Shown: positions 47,642 through 57,226 of the stretch, piece after piece
Layout: the number at the start of each line of letters is the position of its first letter
Numbering within the stretch: position 1 is the first letter of the stretch
NCBI GenBank assembly: GCA_020348445.1
Contig: CP070751.1
Location: forward strand, 405,772 to 469,771
From: Thermoplasmata archaeon
GTDB lineage: Archaea; Thermoplasmatota; Thermoplasmata; GCA-020350865
Direction of reading: 5' to 3'
Length of the DNA: 64,000 bases
Program-made: the position numbers and the translations under genes
Notes under the pieces: generated by a model
Seen by the model: the letters and a program-made list of their open reading frames with translations, nothing else
Told to the model about the DNA's origin: nothing
The model's database searches: none

Positions 47642-48960
47642 GCGCCTTCAACTACCTCGGATTTACCAGATACCGCATCAACAACCCTGGAAAGGGGTTT
47701 TCCCGGTCGAATCTCGCTGTAATTGTACAAACTCCCGGGAGGAACCAGCATAACCTCCACGTTCTCCTTTAACACAGATTCGAAGTTGGATTTGATCTCG
47801 TTCTTCAGATTTGGATATTGATCCCTGTCCCTGTGCTCGGCAATTATCTGCGTGCGGCCTTTCATTACCTTGATCTTGTACCAGACACCGTTTAATTTTG
47901 ATTTGTAAAGCATCTCCTCCAGCTCAATTGGGAAGAACTTCTTTTTACCAATTGATAACTCAGTGCGCTTTCGTCCCAGGATCTTCATTGTGGGAAGGGG
48001 AAGACCGCAGGGACACTGGTCCTTTTCTATGATAATCACATCCCCTGTTTCGTACCTGAGAATGGGCATGGCCTCCCGCCATGTTGGGGTGACAACTGAC
48101 TTTGCCCTCTCCCCAGGCGCAGCCTCAGTGCCGTCATCATGATATATCTCAGTGAACATGACAAAGGACGGCAGGTGCAGCACGTTATTTTCGCAGGGTA
48201 TCGCCGCTCCGATTTCGTTTTGTCCAAGAAGTGATAGGAATTTTGCACCGTACAGATCGCCAAGAACCTTTCCCCTGGAATTTGCACAGGGCTCTGCCCC
48301 TGAGACAATCAATTTGATGCCTATGCTTTTTGGATCAACACCCTGGTCCATGAGAATGTTGGCATAGGAGAAGGCATCAGTTGCTGCGGCACCCAAAATC
48401 GTGGGTCTGAGCCTCTTCAGGGCATCAGCCACCTCAAGGGGAGGGTACATGTTGTTTCGTGTACCCATGGGAATTATGGTAACCCCTGCTTTCTGATTTA
48501 TGAGATCGGCAGAACGTCCTGCAAGGGTTCGGGTGTAGGGATAACATAATGCAACCCTATCCTCGGGGGACATTAACTTCTGAAACACAGGAAGGCATAT
48601 TGCTAGGTCAATGGACCTCTCAAGCTCGTCTTTGGTAACCCAGATGGGAACATGTCCTCCTGTTGTACCTGAGGTCTGGGAGTAAATCAGGCATTTTTGC
48701 CCTGGCGTAACTGCCAGCATATCAGTGGGGTCAATTTCCACAAGTTCGGATCTTTTAGTAAGGGGAACCTTTTCCTTGAAATCTTTGATGCTCTTGATAT
48801 CCCTTCCCTTAACGCCAGCAACTGTCAATTTCCTGGAATAGAATTTACTTTTATAGGCGTAGTCCACGGCCTTTTTTAGACGTTTTAAGACCGAGCTCTC
48901 CTTATCTGCCATCTTGATTATACCAGGAAACTTCTGCAACATCTTTGCCTTAAAACCCAT
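47638..48960 (-). CDS. PaaK-like aryl/acyl-CoA ligase (AMP-forming)
   Basis: 440 residues of the phenylacetate-CoA ligase group. AMP-binding loop SQTSGTTGGHVPIW, ILGAAATDAFSY, GQNEIGAAIPCE, YETGDVIIIEKDQCPCGLPLP and the C-terminal hinge LGRKRTELSIGKKKFFP are all present. Enzymes of this type activate aromatic acids to CoA thioesters. The acid used here is unknown. Position between aroC and ubiA with a 4-bp overlap to the latter implies a shared pathway. Confidence 0.88.
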   Translation of the reverse strand: MGFKAKMLQKFPGIIKMADKESSVLKRLKKAVDYAYKSKFYSRKLTVAGVKGRDIKSIKDFKEKVPLTKRSELVEIDPTDMLAVTPGQKCLIYSQTSGTTGGHVPIWVTKDELERSIDLAICLPVFQKLMSPEDRVALCYPYTRTLAGRSADLINQKAGVTIIPMGTRNNMYPPLEVADALKRLRPTILGAAATDAFSYANILMDQGVDPKSIGIKLIVSGAEPCANSRGKVLGDLYGAKFLSLLGQNEIGAAIPCENNVLHLPSFVMFTEIYHDDGTEAAPGERAKSVVTPTWREAMPILRYETGDVIIIEKDQCPCGLPLPTMKILGRKRTELSIGKKKFFPIELEEMLYKSKLNGVWYKIKVMKGRTQIIAEHRDRDQYPNLKNEIKSNFESVLKENVEVMLVPPGSLYNYSEIRPGKPLSRVVDAVSGKSEVVEGA

Positions 48961-48970
48961 AACATACCTC

Positions 48971-50047
48971 CTATGCTCTCCTATTCATAAAATCGTACCG
49001 CAATCGATCTTTACGGGGAATTATTGAATCCTGGGGAACGTACCCTGACAACATCAGATGATCTGCGCAAACAATTGCAGATACTGCCTCTGCCACAACA
49101 AGAACCCTGGGTGTATAGTTCGCATCGAACCTGCCCTCAGTTGCCATTTTCGTGTTCTTCATGGTCCTTAAATCCACGCTCTTTTGGGCTATTAAAATCG
49201 ATGGTGTGGGCTTCACCGCAAACCTGAACACCACAGGTGGTCCATAGGTGATTCCCCCGAGAACCCCACCAGCGCGGTTTGAGCTTGTGGTGACAGAGCC
49301 TCCTTGTGTTACAATGGGATCATTGAATTCCGAAGCTCTCATGCGTGCAGAATCTAGCCCGTCTCCCAACTCGAAGGTCTTTATTCCAGGTATATTCAGT
49401 ATGGCGTGCCCCAAATCGGCCTGGAATCTGTTGAATGCCGGAGCGCCCAGGCCCGAGGGAAGATTTTGAATCTGAATCTCAATTATCCCCCCTGTTGTGT
49501 CGCTGTCCCTCTTGGATTGCTCAGCCAACTTTTCAATGATTTGTTCTAAATTGTTATTATCCACCTTTACTCCGCCAAGCTCAAGCATAGTGCTTTTTAT
49601 TGCTATCTTCTTGAGAAGACAAATTCTCTTGGCAACTGCACCAGCTGCAATAGTCGATACCCAGGTCCTTCCGCTGGCCCTGGATCCCCCTCTCCAGTCG
49701 ATATGACCGTACTTCATCCTGTACGTCAAATCGGCATGCCCTGGCCTTGGAGTGTGCATTATCTTTTTGTACTTTTCGCTCTCCACGTTCGAGTTCCTGA
49801 CTATAATTGAAATCGGAGTTCCGATGGTGTAGCCCTCGAAGACACCGCTTAAAATCTGGAAGTTGTTCTCCTCGACACGTCTTGTCAGAAGGGGATAAGG
49901 GACATCTCTGTCAAGCTCACTTTTTATATGCTGGCGAGAAAGTCTTATTCCTGCTGGGCATCCGTCGATTACACAGCCAATTGCATCTCCGTGGGATTCT
50001 CCCCAGGTTGTGACCCTGAAGATGTTTCCCAAAGTGTTTCCTGCCAA
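48971..50047 (-). CDS. aroC: Chorismate synthase
   Basis: Forms chorismate from EPSP with reduced FMN. 358 residues with NIFRVTTWGESHG, GGSRASGRTWVSTIAAG, GGVLGGITYGPPVVFRFAVKPTPS and the C-terminal RFDANYTPRVLVVAEAV. Conserved His residues in ESHG and DYPLL-type region are present in the family-specific context. Gap of 10 bp to the ligase gene downstream and 19 bp from the zinc-ribbon protein gene upstream. EPSP synthase itself is not in this window. Confidence 0.96.
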   Translation of the reverse strand: MAGNTLGNIFRVTTWGESHGDAIGCVIDGCPAGIRLSRQHIKSELDRDVPYPLLTRRVEENNFQILSGVFEGYTIGTPISIIVRNSNVESEKYKKIMHTPRPGHADLTYRMKYGHIDWRGGSRASGRTWVSTIAAGAVAKRICLLKKIAIKSTMLELGGVKVDNNNLEQIIEKLAEQSKRDSDTTGGIIEIQIQNLPSGLGAPAFNRFQADLGHAILNIPGIKTFELGDGLDSARMRASEFNDPIVTQGGSVTTSSNRAGGVLGGITYGPPVVFRFAVKPTPSILIAQKSVDLRTMKNTKMATEGRFDANYTPRVLVVAEAVSAIVCADHLMLSGYVPQDSIIPRKDRLRYDFMNRRA

Positions 50048-50066
50048 TACCCCTCACCTCGTTCTG

Positions 50067-51011
50067 CTACTGGACGAAAACCAATTTTCTTTTGGATGAG
50101 GGGTCGTCAGCCAGTTCGCGAACAAAAAACTTGCCTTTTGAGCTCAATTCAAATAACATAACAAATAATATGGGAAATATCGAGGCTAAAAAGAATCCTG
50201 TGGAAAACTGCCATGCAGTGTATATGGAATCAAAAAGTGCCAATGTCATTAGGATCAATATAAAAGGAATATAGGCGACAACTCCAATCAATACTTTTAA
50301 TTCAATGCCATTTGTGGGATTTTTCTTGGCTCGAATCATATTGACTATTGTGATTCCTGATATGGCCCCAAATCCCAGAAGAAAACCTCCGAGGATTATC
50401 ATCACCTGATGTTCAAAATCATACGGAAACTGATAGACATAACTGTTGAGCATCTGAATGGATATTACCCCGAACAATATTGGTAAAATGCTCCCTTTGA
50501 TCATTCGGGTTCTGTATCTGTAATTCGAGAACCGCTCTTTCTGTTTGTCAAAGAGACTTTCCTCTTGGGCTTCGGTTCCAGTCAGCTCATCGAGATCTGA
50601 CAGATAATCCTCCATTTCCTGCTCCTCGGTTTGTGTAAGTACCCCTTCTGCCACCTCGGCTTCAGCTTCTTCATAGGGCTCCTTGATCTCTTCGGCAACC
50701 TCTGTCCCCTCAGGTGCAGCAGCTCCTTCCTCCTCTGTAATTTCCAAATAGAAGTTGCATGTATAGCAGTAGTATCTGTTATATTGCTGTATATATGCGG
50801 CCTTTTGATTGCATTTGGGGCATAAATATTCGGCTGTTTCTTTTATTTCAGGTTCTGGTTGTGCTTCCCTTTCCTCCTCTTTTTCCCCAGGCTCTTTTGA
50901 CGTCACATACTTGTTGCAGGAGAAGCAGTAGTATCTGTTGTTTTCCTTGATAAAAGTGGCCCTTCTGTCACAAGAGGGACATTTAATCTGAACATCTTCT
51001 TCCAAAGACAT
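50067..51011 (-). CDS. Membrane protein with two N-terminal zinc ribbons
   Basis: 314 residues. Two similar zinc ribbons (CPSCDRRATFI...YYCFSC and CPKCNQKAAYI...YYCYTC) are joined by Glu-rich linkers, then about four transmembrane helices (ILPILFGVISIQML, VMIILGGFLLGFGAISGI, VLIGVVAYIPFILILMTLALF, FFLASIFPILFVMLF). The ribbons resemble that of the metallopeptidase at 31313-32695. It heads the minus-strand run into aroC (19-bp gap), so it may be co-transcribed with the aro genes, but no role is known. Confidence 0.82.
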   Translation of the reverse strand: MSLEEDVQIKCPSCDRRATFIKENNRYYCFSCNKYVTSKEPGEKEEEREAQPEPEIKETAEYLCPKCNQKAAYIQQYNRYYCYTCNFYLEITEEEGAAAPEGTEVAEEIKEPYEEAEAEVAEGVLTQTEEQEMEDYLSDLDELTGTEAQEESLFDKQKERFSNYRYRTRMIKGSILPILFGVISIQMLNSYVYQFPYDFEHQVMIILGGFLLGFGAISGITIVNMIRAKKNPTNGIELKVLIGVVAYIPFILILMTLALFDSIYTAWQFSTGFFLASIFPILFVMLFELSSKGKFFVRELADDPSSKRKLVFVQ

Positions 51012-51173
51012 ACCACTGACCTCTTCAATACAATAATTTATTTACCATCTCCGCAAGCACTATTTCGAGTTATAAGAAGATATCCTGCCTAATTAATTTT
51101 TTGTTATTATTTTCAGAGTTTTAATTTAATCGACGAAATGAGGGGTATTTATGGGCTTTTCTGGTATTTTTTC

Positions 51174-53060
51174 TCAAAAAACCTCTACAAGGGACCTTCT
51201 TCCCACTGGAATCATAAGAAGGTCAGCTGCGATTATAAGGCCAGATACCGCAACAATTAGAGTGGGTATCTCAGGCAAGCCCCGCTTTGTGGGGGGTGTA
51301 AGTCCTGGAATCAGATCAATTCCCTGGGGCAGATATCTCTGATCTCTGTTGTAATTGATAAACACCATAACAGGGTGTTTTGATTTGACCTTCACTGTAG
51401 AGCCCAAGGTTATGTTCTCCCAGTCCAAATGGATCTCCTCGCTGTCCCCATCATCAACTGCTATTCGGGGAGTGGAATCCAGGGCATAATAGTTGTGGGG
51501 GTCCCTCGTGGTCCATTCAGGGGGCTGTTTGAACTGGGTATCTTCGATCATCATGTCCATGTAGTAGTAGCTGCTTTCCGAGAAATCAAAGGTGACAGAC
51601 TCATGGACGTCCATTTTGGCAGAGTACGGTTTGATAAGCATATCGAAGTCCACTTCTACATCATTGTTCCCCTCTCTGAGGTTCACGACAGTGAGATATG
51701 CCTGGCTCCAGATTGGAATCTCGAATTCTGTTGATGCAGGATAGGGCACCCAGCCGTGAGGATAGAATTCAGTGATTTTTTTGTAGACAGTGAAGTATTC
51801 TTCCCCAGACATGCTTCTCCTATTATCTTCCCTCAAATACCATGTACTGTTGGCGAATGTGTAGACCAGTATGGGATCGCTTGACCTTAGATGCGCCCAT
51901 TCATATGAGGAATATTCCCGTAATTTGTAGGCAACCTTGAAATCGAACAGTCTGAGCTCACCCGGATTTAAATATCCTTTGAACGTGCCTTGATTGCCGT
52001 TTTTGTCCTTTAAATCGATTGTTGCCCCAGTGGGAGCCGAAATAAGTATTTTACCGAAACAAGGGAATAGAAAGTCTTTTCCGTCTTTTCCAAAAACCTG
52101 GACAAATCCCTGATCCGACTGTATGCCCGCAACTATGGACACAGGTTTGTCGGCACTGATTAGAACCAGGTCATCGTCGAATCCGTACTGCTCAAATATG
52201 GGATTACGGGTATAATCCCAGCCTTCGAACCTGTCAAGGATGAGAGTGGCATCGTCGTTTTTGTCAGAATAATCCCATACATTGACAGTTGTATCTGCCT
52301 CCAGGGCTGAAATCCAGCAATCTCCCGTAATTCTGGTAAATATCTTTTTTCCGTAGGCAGAGTAAATGCCCTCCCATCCATCCCAGTAGTAATCCACGAT
52401 ATAATCATAGCCTCTGTCATCCATGGTTCCCATTGGAAATAATTTATGGTGCATTACTGAGATGGGATAGTTGCTTGTAACCTTGACAATCCCGGAGATC
52501 ATTCGAAAGCCCTGGCCAACCATCCAAGTGTTTATCTGAATCTGTCTTGTTTCGTACTCTCCCAAATGAATGGTCTTTGTGAGATTTTCAGGTTTTTGAA
52601 TCTGATCCAACCAAACTATTTCTGCGCCATCACCCAGTACCCATTTTCCACATACCCCCAAATCACAATCGAATATTGTATCATTTATTGCGGTGCCGTT
52701 GAGCCATTCAATACGGATTTTTGCACCGTTCTCATAGGAAAAAAATTGAATGTTGCTGAAATTTGCCATGGGGTAGCTTCTATAGGTTGTATCTTCATAT
52801 CCTGCCCACCATGTATATATTCGATCCTGCATCAAGACAGTGGGGGGTGGAACATAGAATATAAAGTAATCGTTCACAAATGTTGTAATGTCCGAGGAGT
52901 GATAGTCAGTATGTTCTACTTGCTCAGATGTCACCCTCATAAAATCGGAAACTGCGGTGTCCATGGATTGTCTGTGTAAAAAGATATCGCTCATGGGCAG
53001 GAAGATAAGACCCACAATACATATTATCAATAATATGGGTTTTATAGCTCTAAGGAACAT
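51174..53060 (-). CDS. Envelope protein anchored at both ends, paralogue of the next gene
   Basis: 628 residues: an N-terminal hydrophobic segment (ILLIICIVGLIFLPMSDIF), a large beta-rich ectodomain, and a C-terminal helix (TLIVAVSGLIIAADLLMIPV) with a short basic end. No catalytic motif recognised. Motifs shared with the protein at 53089-55569 in the same order: FIFYVPPPT, ADKPVSIVAGIQSDQGFVQVFG, a Pro-Gly-Glu turn (NPGELRLFDF), and VFINYNRD...P near the end. The ADKPV repeats (also SKHPVMVF, SNYPISVM) resemble IgGFc-binding-type repeats. Probably extracytoplasmic; gap of 28 bp to the paralogue. Confidence 0.83.
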   Translation of the reverse strand: MFLRAIKPILLIICIVGLIFLPMSDIFLHRQSMDTAVSDFMRVTSEQVEHTDYHSSDITTFVNDYFIFYVPPPTVLMQDRIYTWWAGYEDTTYRSYPMANFSNIQFFSYENGAKIRIEWLNGTAINDTIFDCDLGVCGKWVLGDGAEIVWLDQIQKPENLTKTIHLGEYETRQIQINTWMVGQGFRMISGIVKVTSNYPISVMHHKLFPMGTMDDRGYDYIVDYYWDGWEGIYSAYGKKIFTRITGDCWISALEADTTVNVWDYSDKNDDATLILDRFEGWDYTRNPIFEQYGFDDDLVLISADKPVSIVAGIQSDQGFVQVFGKDGKDFLFPCFGKILISAPTGATIDLKDKNGNQGTFKGYLNPGELRLFDFKVAYKLREYSSYEWAHLRSSDPILVYTFANSTWYLREDNRRSMSGEEYFTVYKKITEFYPHGWVPYPASTEFEIPIWSQAYLTVVNLREGNNDVEVDFDMLIKPYSAKMDVHESVTFDFSESSYYYMDMMIEDTQFKQPPEWTTRDPHNYYALDSTPRIAVDDGDSEEIHLDWENITLGSTVKVKSKHPVMVFINYNRDQRYLPQGIDLIPGLTPPTKRGLPEIPTLIVAVSGLIIAADLLMIPVGRRSLVEVF

Positions 53061-53088
53061 CCTGCTCTTCCTCCGTTGTATTATATTC

Positions 53089-55569
53089 TTACTTACTAAG
53101 GGTTTTTAGGAACTTCCCCTTTCCAGTGAAGGAGAGGGTTCCAACTATTCCTTTTCCTCCAGCAGCTACGGTTCCAATATCAGTTGCCATAAGTACAGCC
53201 AGAACCGGCGGCAGTAGCCAGAAAGGATCTCCTGTCGTGGTTCTCTGGGTCGTGGGTATTATGCTCAATGGGATGTCCATGTCCTGGGGCTCACACGAGT
53301 AATCCCTTGCATATCTCACCATGAGCATCACATCCTTATCGGCATGAATATGCATCATCTGGATCACGGATTCAAGCTCGTCCTGATTATCAGGCTCAAC
53401 ATCGTCCCTTTCATCACCATTGTAGTCCTCGTTATCATCCACAACGATTCTGTAGATTTCGTATGCATCAAGGGTGGCACCGGATGGTTGATTGTCAAGC
53501 CACGTTCCGTCCCAGCCGACTGAGGTATCATCCTCCAAGGCTATGATATACACGATGCATTGATGGTGGATCGCCAGATCCCATTTTTGCTCTGCCGGGT
53601 AGAAGTCGAATCCCTCTTTGAAGGTGGATATCTGTGTTTCGTCGAAAGCGTTGTCATCATTTGCCATCCAGAGCTCCACGCGAATTGGCCAATCCGAGAT
53701 GATTCTGACCCATTTTACCTCGGCAATGTAATTGTTGGAGAAGGGGCCTGAGCACATGGATGATATTGTCACCTGCTCCCCAGGTTCAACTGTAAACTCA
53801 TCATCGCCCTCGGAGGTATCGTCGAAATCAAGCTCGACATGCGCCTCCTTTTCAAGTCCTGTTATTGTAATTGCAGCCGACATTGGTACATAGTATCTTG
53901 AGCCAAGGAATCCGTAGACCTGTGTGTGAAAATTGTTGTCCCATATTCCGCCGTATATGGTAACAGGTTTTTCAGCCTTCACAACCACCCAATCGGCCTC
54001 GAAATTTCCAGAATCCACAGCCCTTTTTATGTAATCGCTTTCCATAATTTCTTTGGCGGCTTGAGGATCCTCCCAATCAACATCCCAGTCAGGCTGATAA
54101 CCAAAATATTGATAGTTGTTATCCAGTTCATTGTTGTCTCCTGCATCATCACCACCACACATCGTGTCCACGACAAAAGTGCTTGCCCACTGGAAATTCT
54201 CCCAATCATTTAACGTGATTTCTCGGGAGTCATCACCATCTGATTTATCTATTATTGTTATGTGGTTATCATCGTCGTAACTTGCTATCATGAGGTCACG
54301 GTGCACAAAACCAAAGAACTCGTCACCGTAAAAGGACCATATCGCATCGTCGGATAGGCCATTTGCAAACCATTCTGTGTTCACACCGTGGGCCACCTCA
54401 TCGTCTCCATCGACCTCGTCGTTCGGGTCGCAGTCGTCTGCAAGATCGGGTATCCCATTGTCGTTCTTGTCGATGTACCCGTCAGTTACCGTCATCTTCT
54501 GAACAGTGACGCGTCCTGAAGATTCAACCTTGATGACCCCGTCCCACATCCACCAGTCCCGAGTAGTGTAGTTAAGGATTCCCTGGTATTTATTAAGGGT
54601 TCCGGTCCACAGGATATGGTTTTCAACATACTCCAGATCAGGTGAGTTCAGGGGTCTTCTTGCAGGGTCGTACAAGTCTATTCTCCATTTTGAACGATCA
54701 AGGGTACGCCATTCACGGTCAGCGCGGTCGTTTTCATCGTCGTTGTCATCCTCCCAACAATCCTCGTCAATCCAATTATAAAATGGTTCTGGATCGTCAT
54801 CAGGGTAACTGTTTGGATTGTTGGGATTTGTACCCTCATACAGCTCCTGCCCGTCACAGTAGCCGTCCCCATCAGAGTCAACTGAGTCACCGTCATTATC
54901 ATCTTCTATTCCGCCAGTATCCTCATCAATTAATCCATCGTCATCATTATCACGGCCATCAGCACGATCCTCATTATTACTCCCGTCGTCATCATCATCA
55001 CGGGGATCTTCATTTACTCGACCATCCCTATCCCTATCTGGATTACCATCACCCCGATATATTCCACCCCACCAGCCGTGGATGGTATTTGCCGGGTACT
55101 CGTCTTTGAAGGCCTGGGTAAATATGTGGCCCTTTAGCATTGTGACAGTGATACGATTGTTGTTATCGTAACTACCTATGGCAATTGCACCTTCATCAGA
55201 AATCCAGGAATCTCCATAAAATGTGATTCCGCACCTCTCTTCGTCATTGGTCTGCCCGTTGTTGTCATCTTGATTATGACCATTGTAAATTCCCCATGGA
55301 CAATTCTGTTCGTTGTCTTCCTGTTCATATATTGCATCAATGGGACTCCAGTAGAATATGAATTCCTTGTTTACAAAGGGGGTGTAGGCACTTGTTTTCA
55401 CATCCTGGGTGATCTCCTCGATTATTCCTTTATCATGTGTGACCACATGTGTCGAGGGTAAAAGCAGTGTTCCGAACAGCATCAGCATTATTGCCAAGAC
55501 TGTAAAATAACCCAGTATTATTTCTTTAGCCTTCGGTCTATTATTTGCATTGGATTTTGCCGATTTCAT
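53089..55569 (-). CDS. Envelope protein with Asp-rich calcium-loop insert
   Basis: 826 residues, GGGGTGAAG before the ATG. N-terminal helix (GYFTVLAIMLMLFGTLLL), ectodomain, C-terminal helix (PFWLLPPVLAVLMATDIG). Same order of motifs as the neighbour (FIFYWSPID, AEKPVTIYGGIWDNNFHTQVYG, VEPGEQVTIS). It carries an extra stretch (about 54750-55060) of dense Asp-rich loops (DRDGRVNEDPRDDDDDGS, DGDGYCDGQELYEGTNPNNP) typical of thrombospondin-3-like calcium binding. Probably extracytoplasmic; function unknown. Confidence 0.84.
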   Translation of the reverse strand: MKSAKSNANNRPKAKEIILGYFTVLAIMLMLFGTLLLPSTHVVTHDKGIIEEITQDVKTSAYTPFVNKEFIFYWSPIDAIYEQEDNEQNCPWGIYNGHNQDDNNGQTNDEERCGITFYGDSWISDEGAIAIGSYDNNNRITVTMLKGHIFTQAFKDEYPANTIHGWWGGIYRGDGNPDRDRDGRVNEDPRDDDDDGSNNEDRADGRDNDDDGLIDEDTGGIEDDNDGDSVDSDGDGYCDGQELYEGTNPNNPNSYPDDDPEPFYNWIDEDCWEDDNDDENDRADREWRTLDRSKWRIDLYDPARRPLNSPDLEYVENHILWTGTLNKYQGILNYTTRDWWMWDGVIKVESSGRVTVQKMTVTDGYIDKNDNGIPDLADDCDPNDEVDGDDEVAHGVNTEWFANGLSDDAIWSFYGDEFFGFVHRDLMIASYDDDNHITIIDKSDGDDSREITLNDWENFQWASTFVVDTMCGGDDAGDNNELDNNYQYFGYQPDWDVDWEDPQAAKEIMESDYIKRAVDSGNFEADWVVVKAEKPVTIYGGIWDNNFHTQVYGFLGSRYYVPMSAAITITGLEKEAHVELDFDDTSEGDDEFTVEPGEQVTISSMCSGPFSNNYIAEVKWVRIISDWPIRVELWMANDDNAFDETQISTFKEGFDFYPAEQKWDLAIHHQCIVYIIALEDDTSVGWDGTWLDNQPSGATLDAYEIYRIVVDDNEDYNGDERDDVEPDNQDELESVIQMMHIHADKDVMLMVRYARDYSCEPQDMDIPLSIIPTTQRTTTGDPFWLLPPVLAVLMATDIGTVAAGGKGIVGTLSFTGKGKFLKTLSK

Positions 55570-55779
55570 CTCTTCACCCCAGCTTTATCCTGATTTGCCA
55601 ATTCCCTACCAATCCCCTTATCAATAAATTGGCACCACTGGGTACTATGTGTAACAGGATTGATAAATGTTTCCATTCTGTTTTTCTCCTTGATTCTATT
55701 TACATCCTACTGGGGTTTTGAATACCGATATCAATGTTAATTGGAATCAGATATCATCGTTGATTATGCAAAATGAAAT
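55570..55779 (-). promoter_or_regulatory. Leader of the envelope pair with an inverted repeat
   Basis: GCCAATT (55597-55603) and AATTGGC (55627-55633) form a 7-bp inverted repeat with a 23-nt loop, inside the likely leader of the gene starting at 55569. The 3' arm lies about 30 nt before the start codon. It may be a regulatory hairpin or operator. The remainder up to 55779 is A/T-rich with no gene seen. Confidence 0.35.
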
Positions 55780-56682
55780 TCAGGTCTCCTTTTTACCTGT
55801 AATTGTATAGCCAAAGACCGTGCTCACCGACAGTGCGTTGGACTTGCATTCCCTTGCGCAGCGGCCGCATTTGACACAATCCAGCTTGCTTTTTAAATCG
55901 TCCTCTGTGGGATCCAGGCCCATGGGGCAGACTTTTTTACACCTCTCGCATTGGGTGCACCATTTGAAATCGTACCTTCGCTTTATGGATGAGAACGGAT
56001 TCAAAAGCGAGAAAACGGCTCCCAGTGGACAGAAGTACCTGCACCATGCTCGGCCGTGTGTGAAATAGCTGAACGTGAAGTAAAATGCGAACAAGGCCAG
56101 ATGATATATGAGCCAAAAGGCGCTGACGGTCTGCCAGGTCAGCCAGTACGGCACCACCCCCAACAAAGCTCCGAAACACAGGTACCTGCACCAGAAAATG
56201 GAGGCTGTGAGGACGGCCAATATAACGACACCTACGAGGTAGATGTACTTCCACAATCTCAACCAATCAGGTGGTCTATATTTATGGGTACAAACCTTGT
56301 TGCAGGTGTCAAGGATAAGACCAAAGGGACACAGCCAACCGCAGATCGCCCTGCCCAATGCAGTGCCAAAACCAAGTACAACTCCAAATACATAAAAAGG
56401 CAACCGGAAGTTAATAACATACTGCTGCAGCATACCCACAGGACAGCCCAGCCACGCGAGCTCGCAGGCCTGGCAGTTGAGTGTGCACGTGATTCCACTC
56501 GTTCTCGGAATTGGTGCATGCCACCCACCGGGTAGCTTCCTGAAGATACCGAGTCTGTGAAATCCAAAACTAAGTACCTGGCTTACCAAACGGAACTTCG
56601 GGCCTCCCAGTAGTATGACAATCATCATAACCACTATGATTATGATCATACTTCCAAGGATTAACGGAAATTCTCCTGCCAT
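55780..56682 (-). CDS. Membrane polyferredoxin (NapH/CcoG-like)
   Basis: 300 residues with about five transmembrane helices and Cys motifs CGWLCPFG, CRYLCF and CRYFCPLGA at membrane edges, plus CTLNCQACELAWLGCP in an early loop. The C-terminus has two [4Fe-4S] sites (CTQCERCKKVCPMG, CVKCGRCARECKSNAL). Family members pass electrons between membrane carriers and soluble or exported redox partners. GGTGGGGAG precedes the ATG. The partner is not visible here; the small membrane protein upstream may belong with it. Confidence 0.9.
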   Translation of the reverse strand: MAGEFPLILGSMIIIIVVMMIVILLGGPKFRLVSQVLSFGFHRLGIFRKLPGGWHAPIPRTSGITCTLNCQACELAWLGCPVGMLQQYVINFRLPFYVFGVVLGFGTALGRAICGWLCPFGLILDTCNKVCTHKYRPPDWLRLWKYIYLVGVVILAVLTASIFWCRYLCFGALLGVVPYWLTWQTVSAFWLIYHLALFAFYFTFSYFTHGRAWCRYFCPLGAVFSLLNPFSSIKRRYDFKWCTQCERCKKVCPMGLDPTEDDLKSKLDCVKCGRCARECKSNALSVSTVFGYTITGKKET

Positions 56683-56786
56683 CTTCGCTCCCCACCGAGT
56701 TCTTATATCGTGACTTCTTTACACCACCTTCAATATGATCAATTTACACAAACTAACTTTTCTAACACACATTAATTGCCACATTG

Positions 56787-56996
56787 TTAGTACCCAATGG
56801 ATCTAGCCCAATCGTAATTGGCAAATTCTCTAACAAACCAGTCATCACCCACCTGAAATGCCAGAAAAAGCAGTAAAAATGCAATGACGTACAATATCAG
56901 CCTCATTCGCCCGATAAACTCGGGTTTCACACTAAAATCAACGATTCTTTGTTTCAGGGATTTTTTCTCCCTTTTTACTTTCCCATTTCTTCTCAT
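56787..56996 (-). CDS. Small single-span membrane protein
   Basis: 69 residues from the ATG at 56996 (GGAGGAAGCGAG upstream; a GTG at 57014 is less likely). Basic N-terminus (RRNGKVKREKKSLKQR), one transmembrane helix (LILYVIAFLLLFLAFQVG) and a short acidic, aromatic C-terminus. No family recognised. It precedes the polyferredoxin on the same strand (gap 104 bp), so a shared redox role is possible but unproven. Confidence 0.7.
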   Translation of the reverse strand: MRRNGKVKREKKSLKQRIVDFSVKPEFIGRMRLILYVIAFLLLFLAFQVGDDWFVREFANYDWARSIGY

Positions 56997-57175
56997 CTCG
57001 CTTCCTCCGTTCACTCTTTTATACCCTTATTTTGCCTCCAACACGTACGGATGCACCAGGTTTTTTATGGAATTTGGAATGCCAAATCCATCATTTCTAT
57101 AATCTACGGAATCTGGTTGGGTATCCTGACACCCCATATAAACAGGTACATATTTATTTAGATTTCTCTTTAATT

Positions 57176-57194
57176 ATCGGTAACCGATATAAAT
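57176..57194 (-). promoter_or_regulatory. TATA box abutting palindrome ATCGGTAACCGAT
   Basis: 57176-57188 is a perfect 13-bp odd palindrome (ATCGGT-A-ACCGAT). On the minus strand an ATTTATAT box (57194-57187) runs directly into it, so a protein bound there would block initiation. The transcript would run toward the small membrane protein and polyferredoxin; a second TATA-like box (TTTATATGGGG, about 57136-57146) lies nearer the gene, so the role of this one is uncertain. Confidence 0.4.
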
Positions 57195-57226
57195 TACTTC
57201 GACGATAAAAGAACCCAAAATGAACG

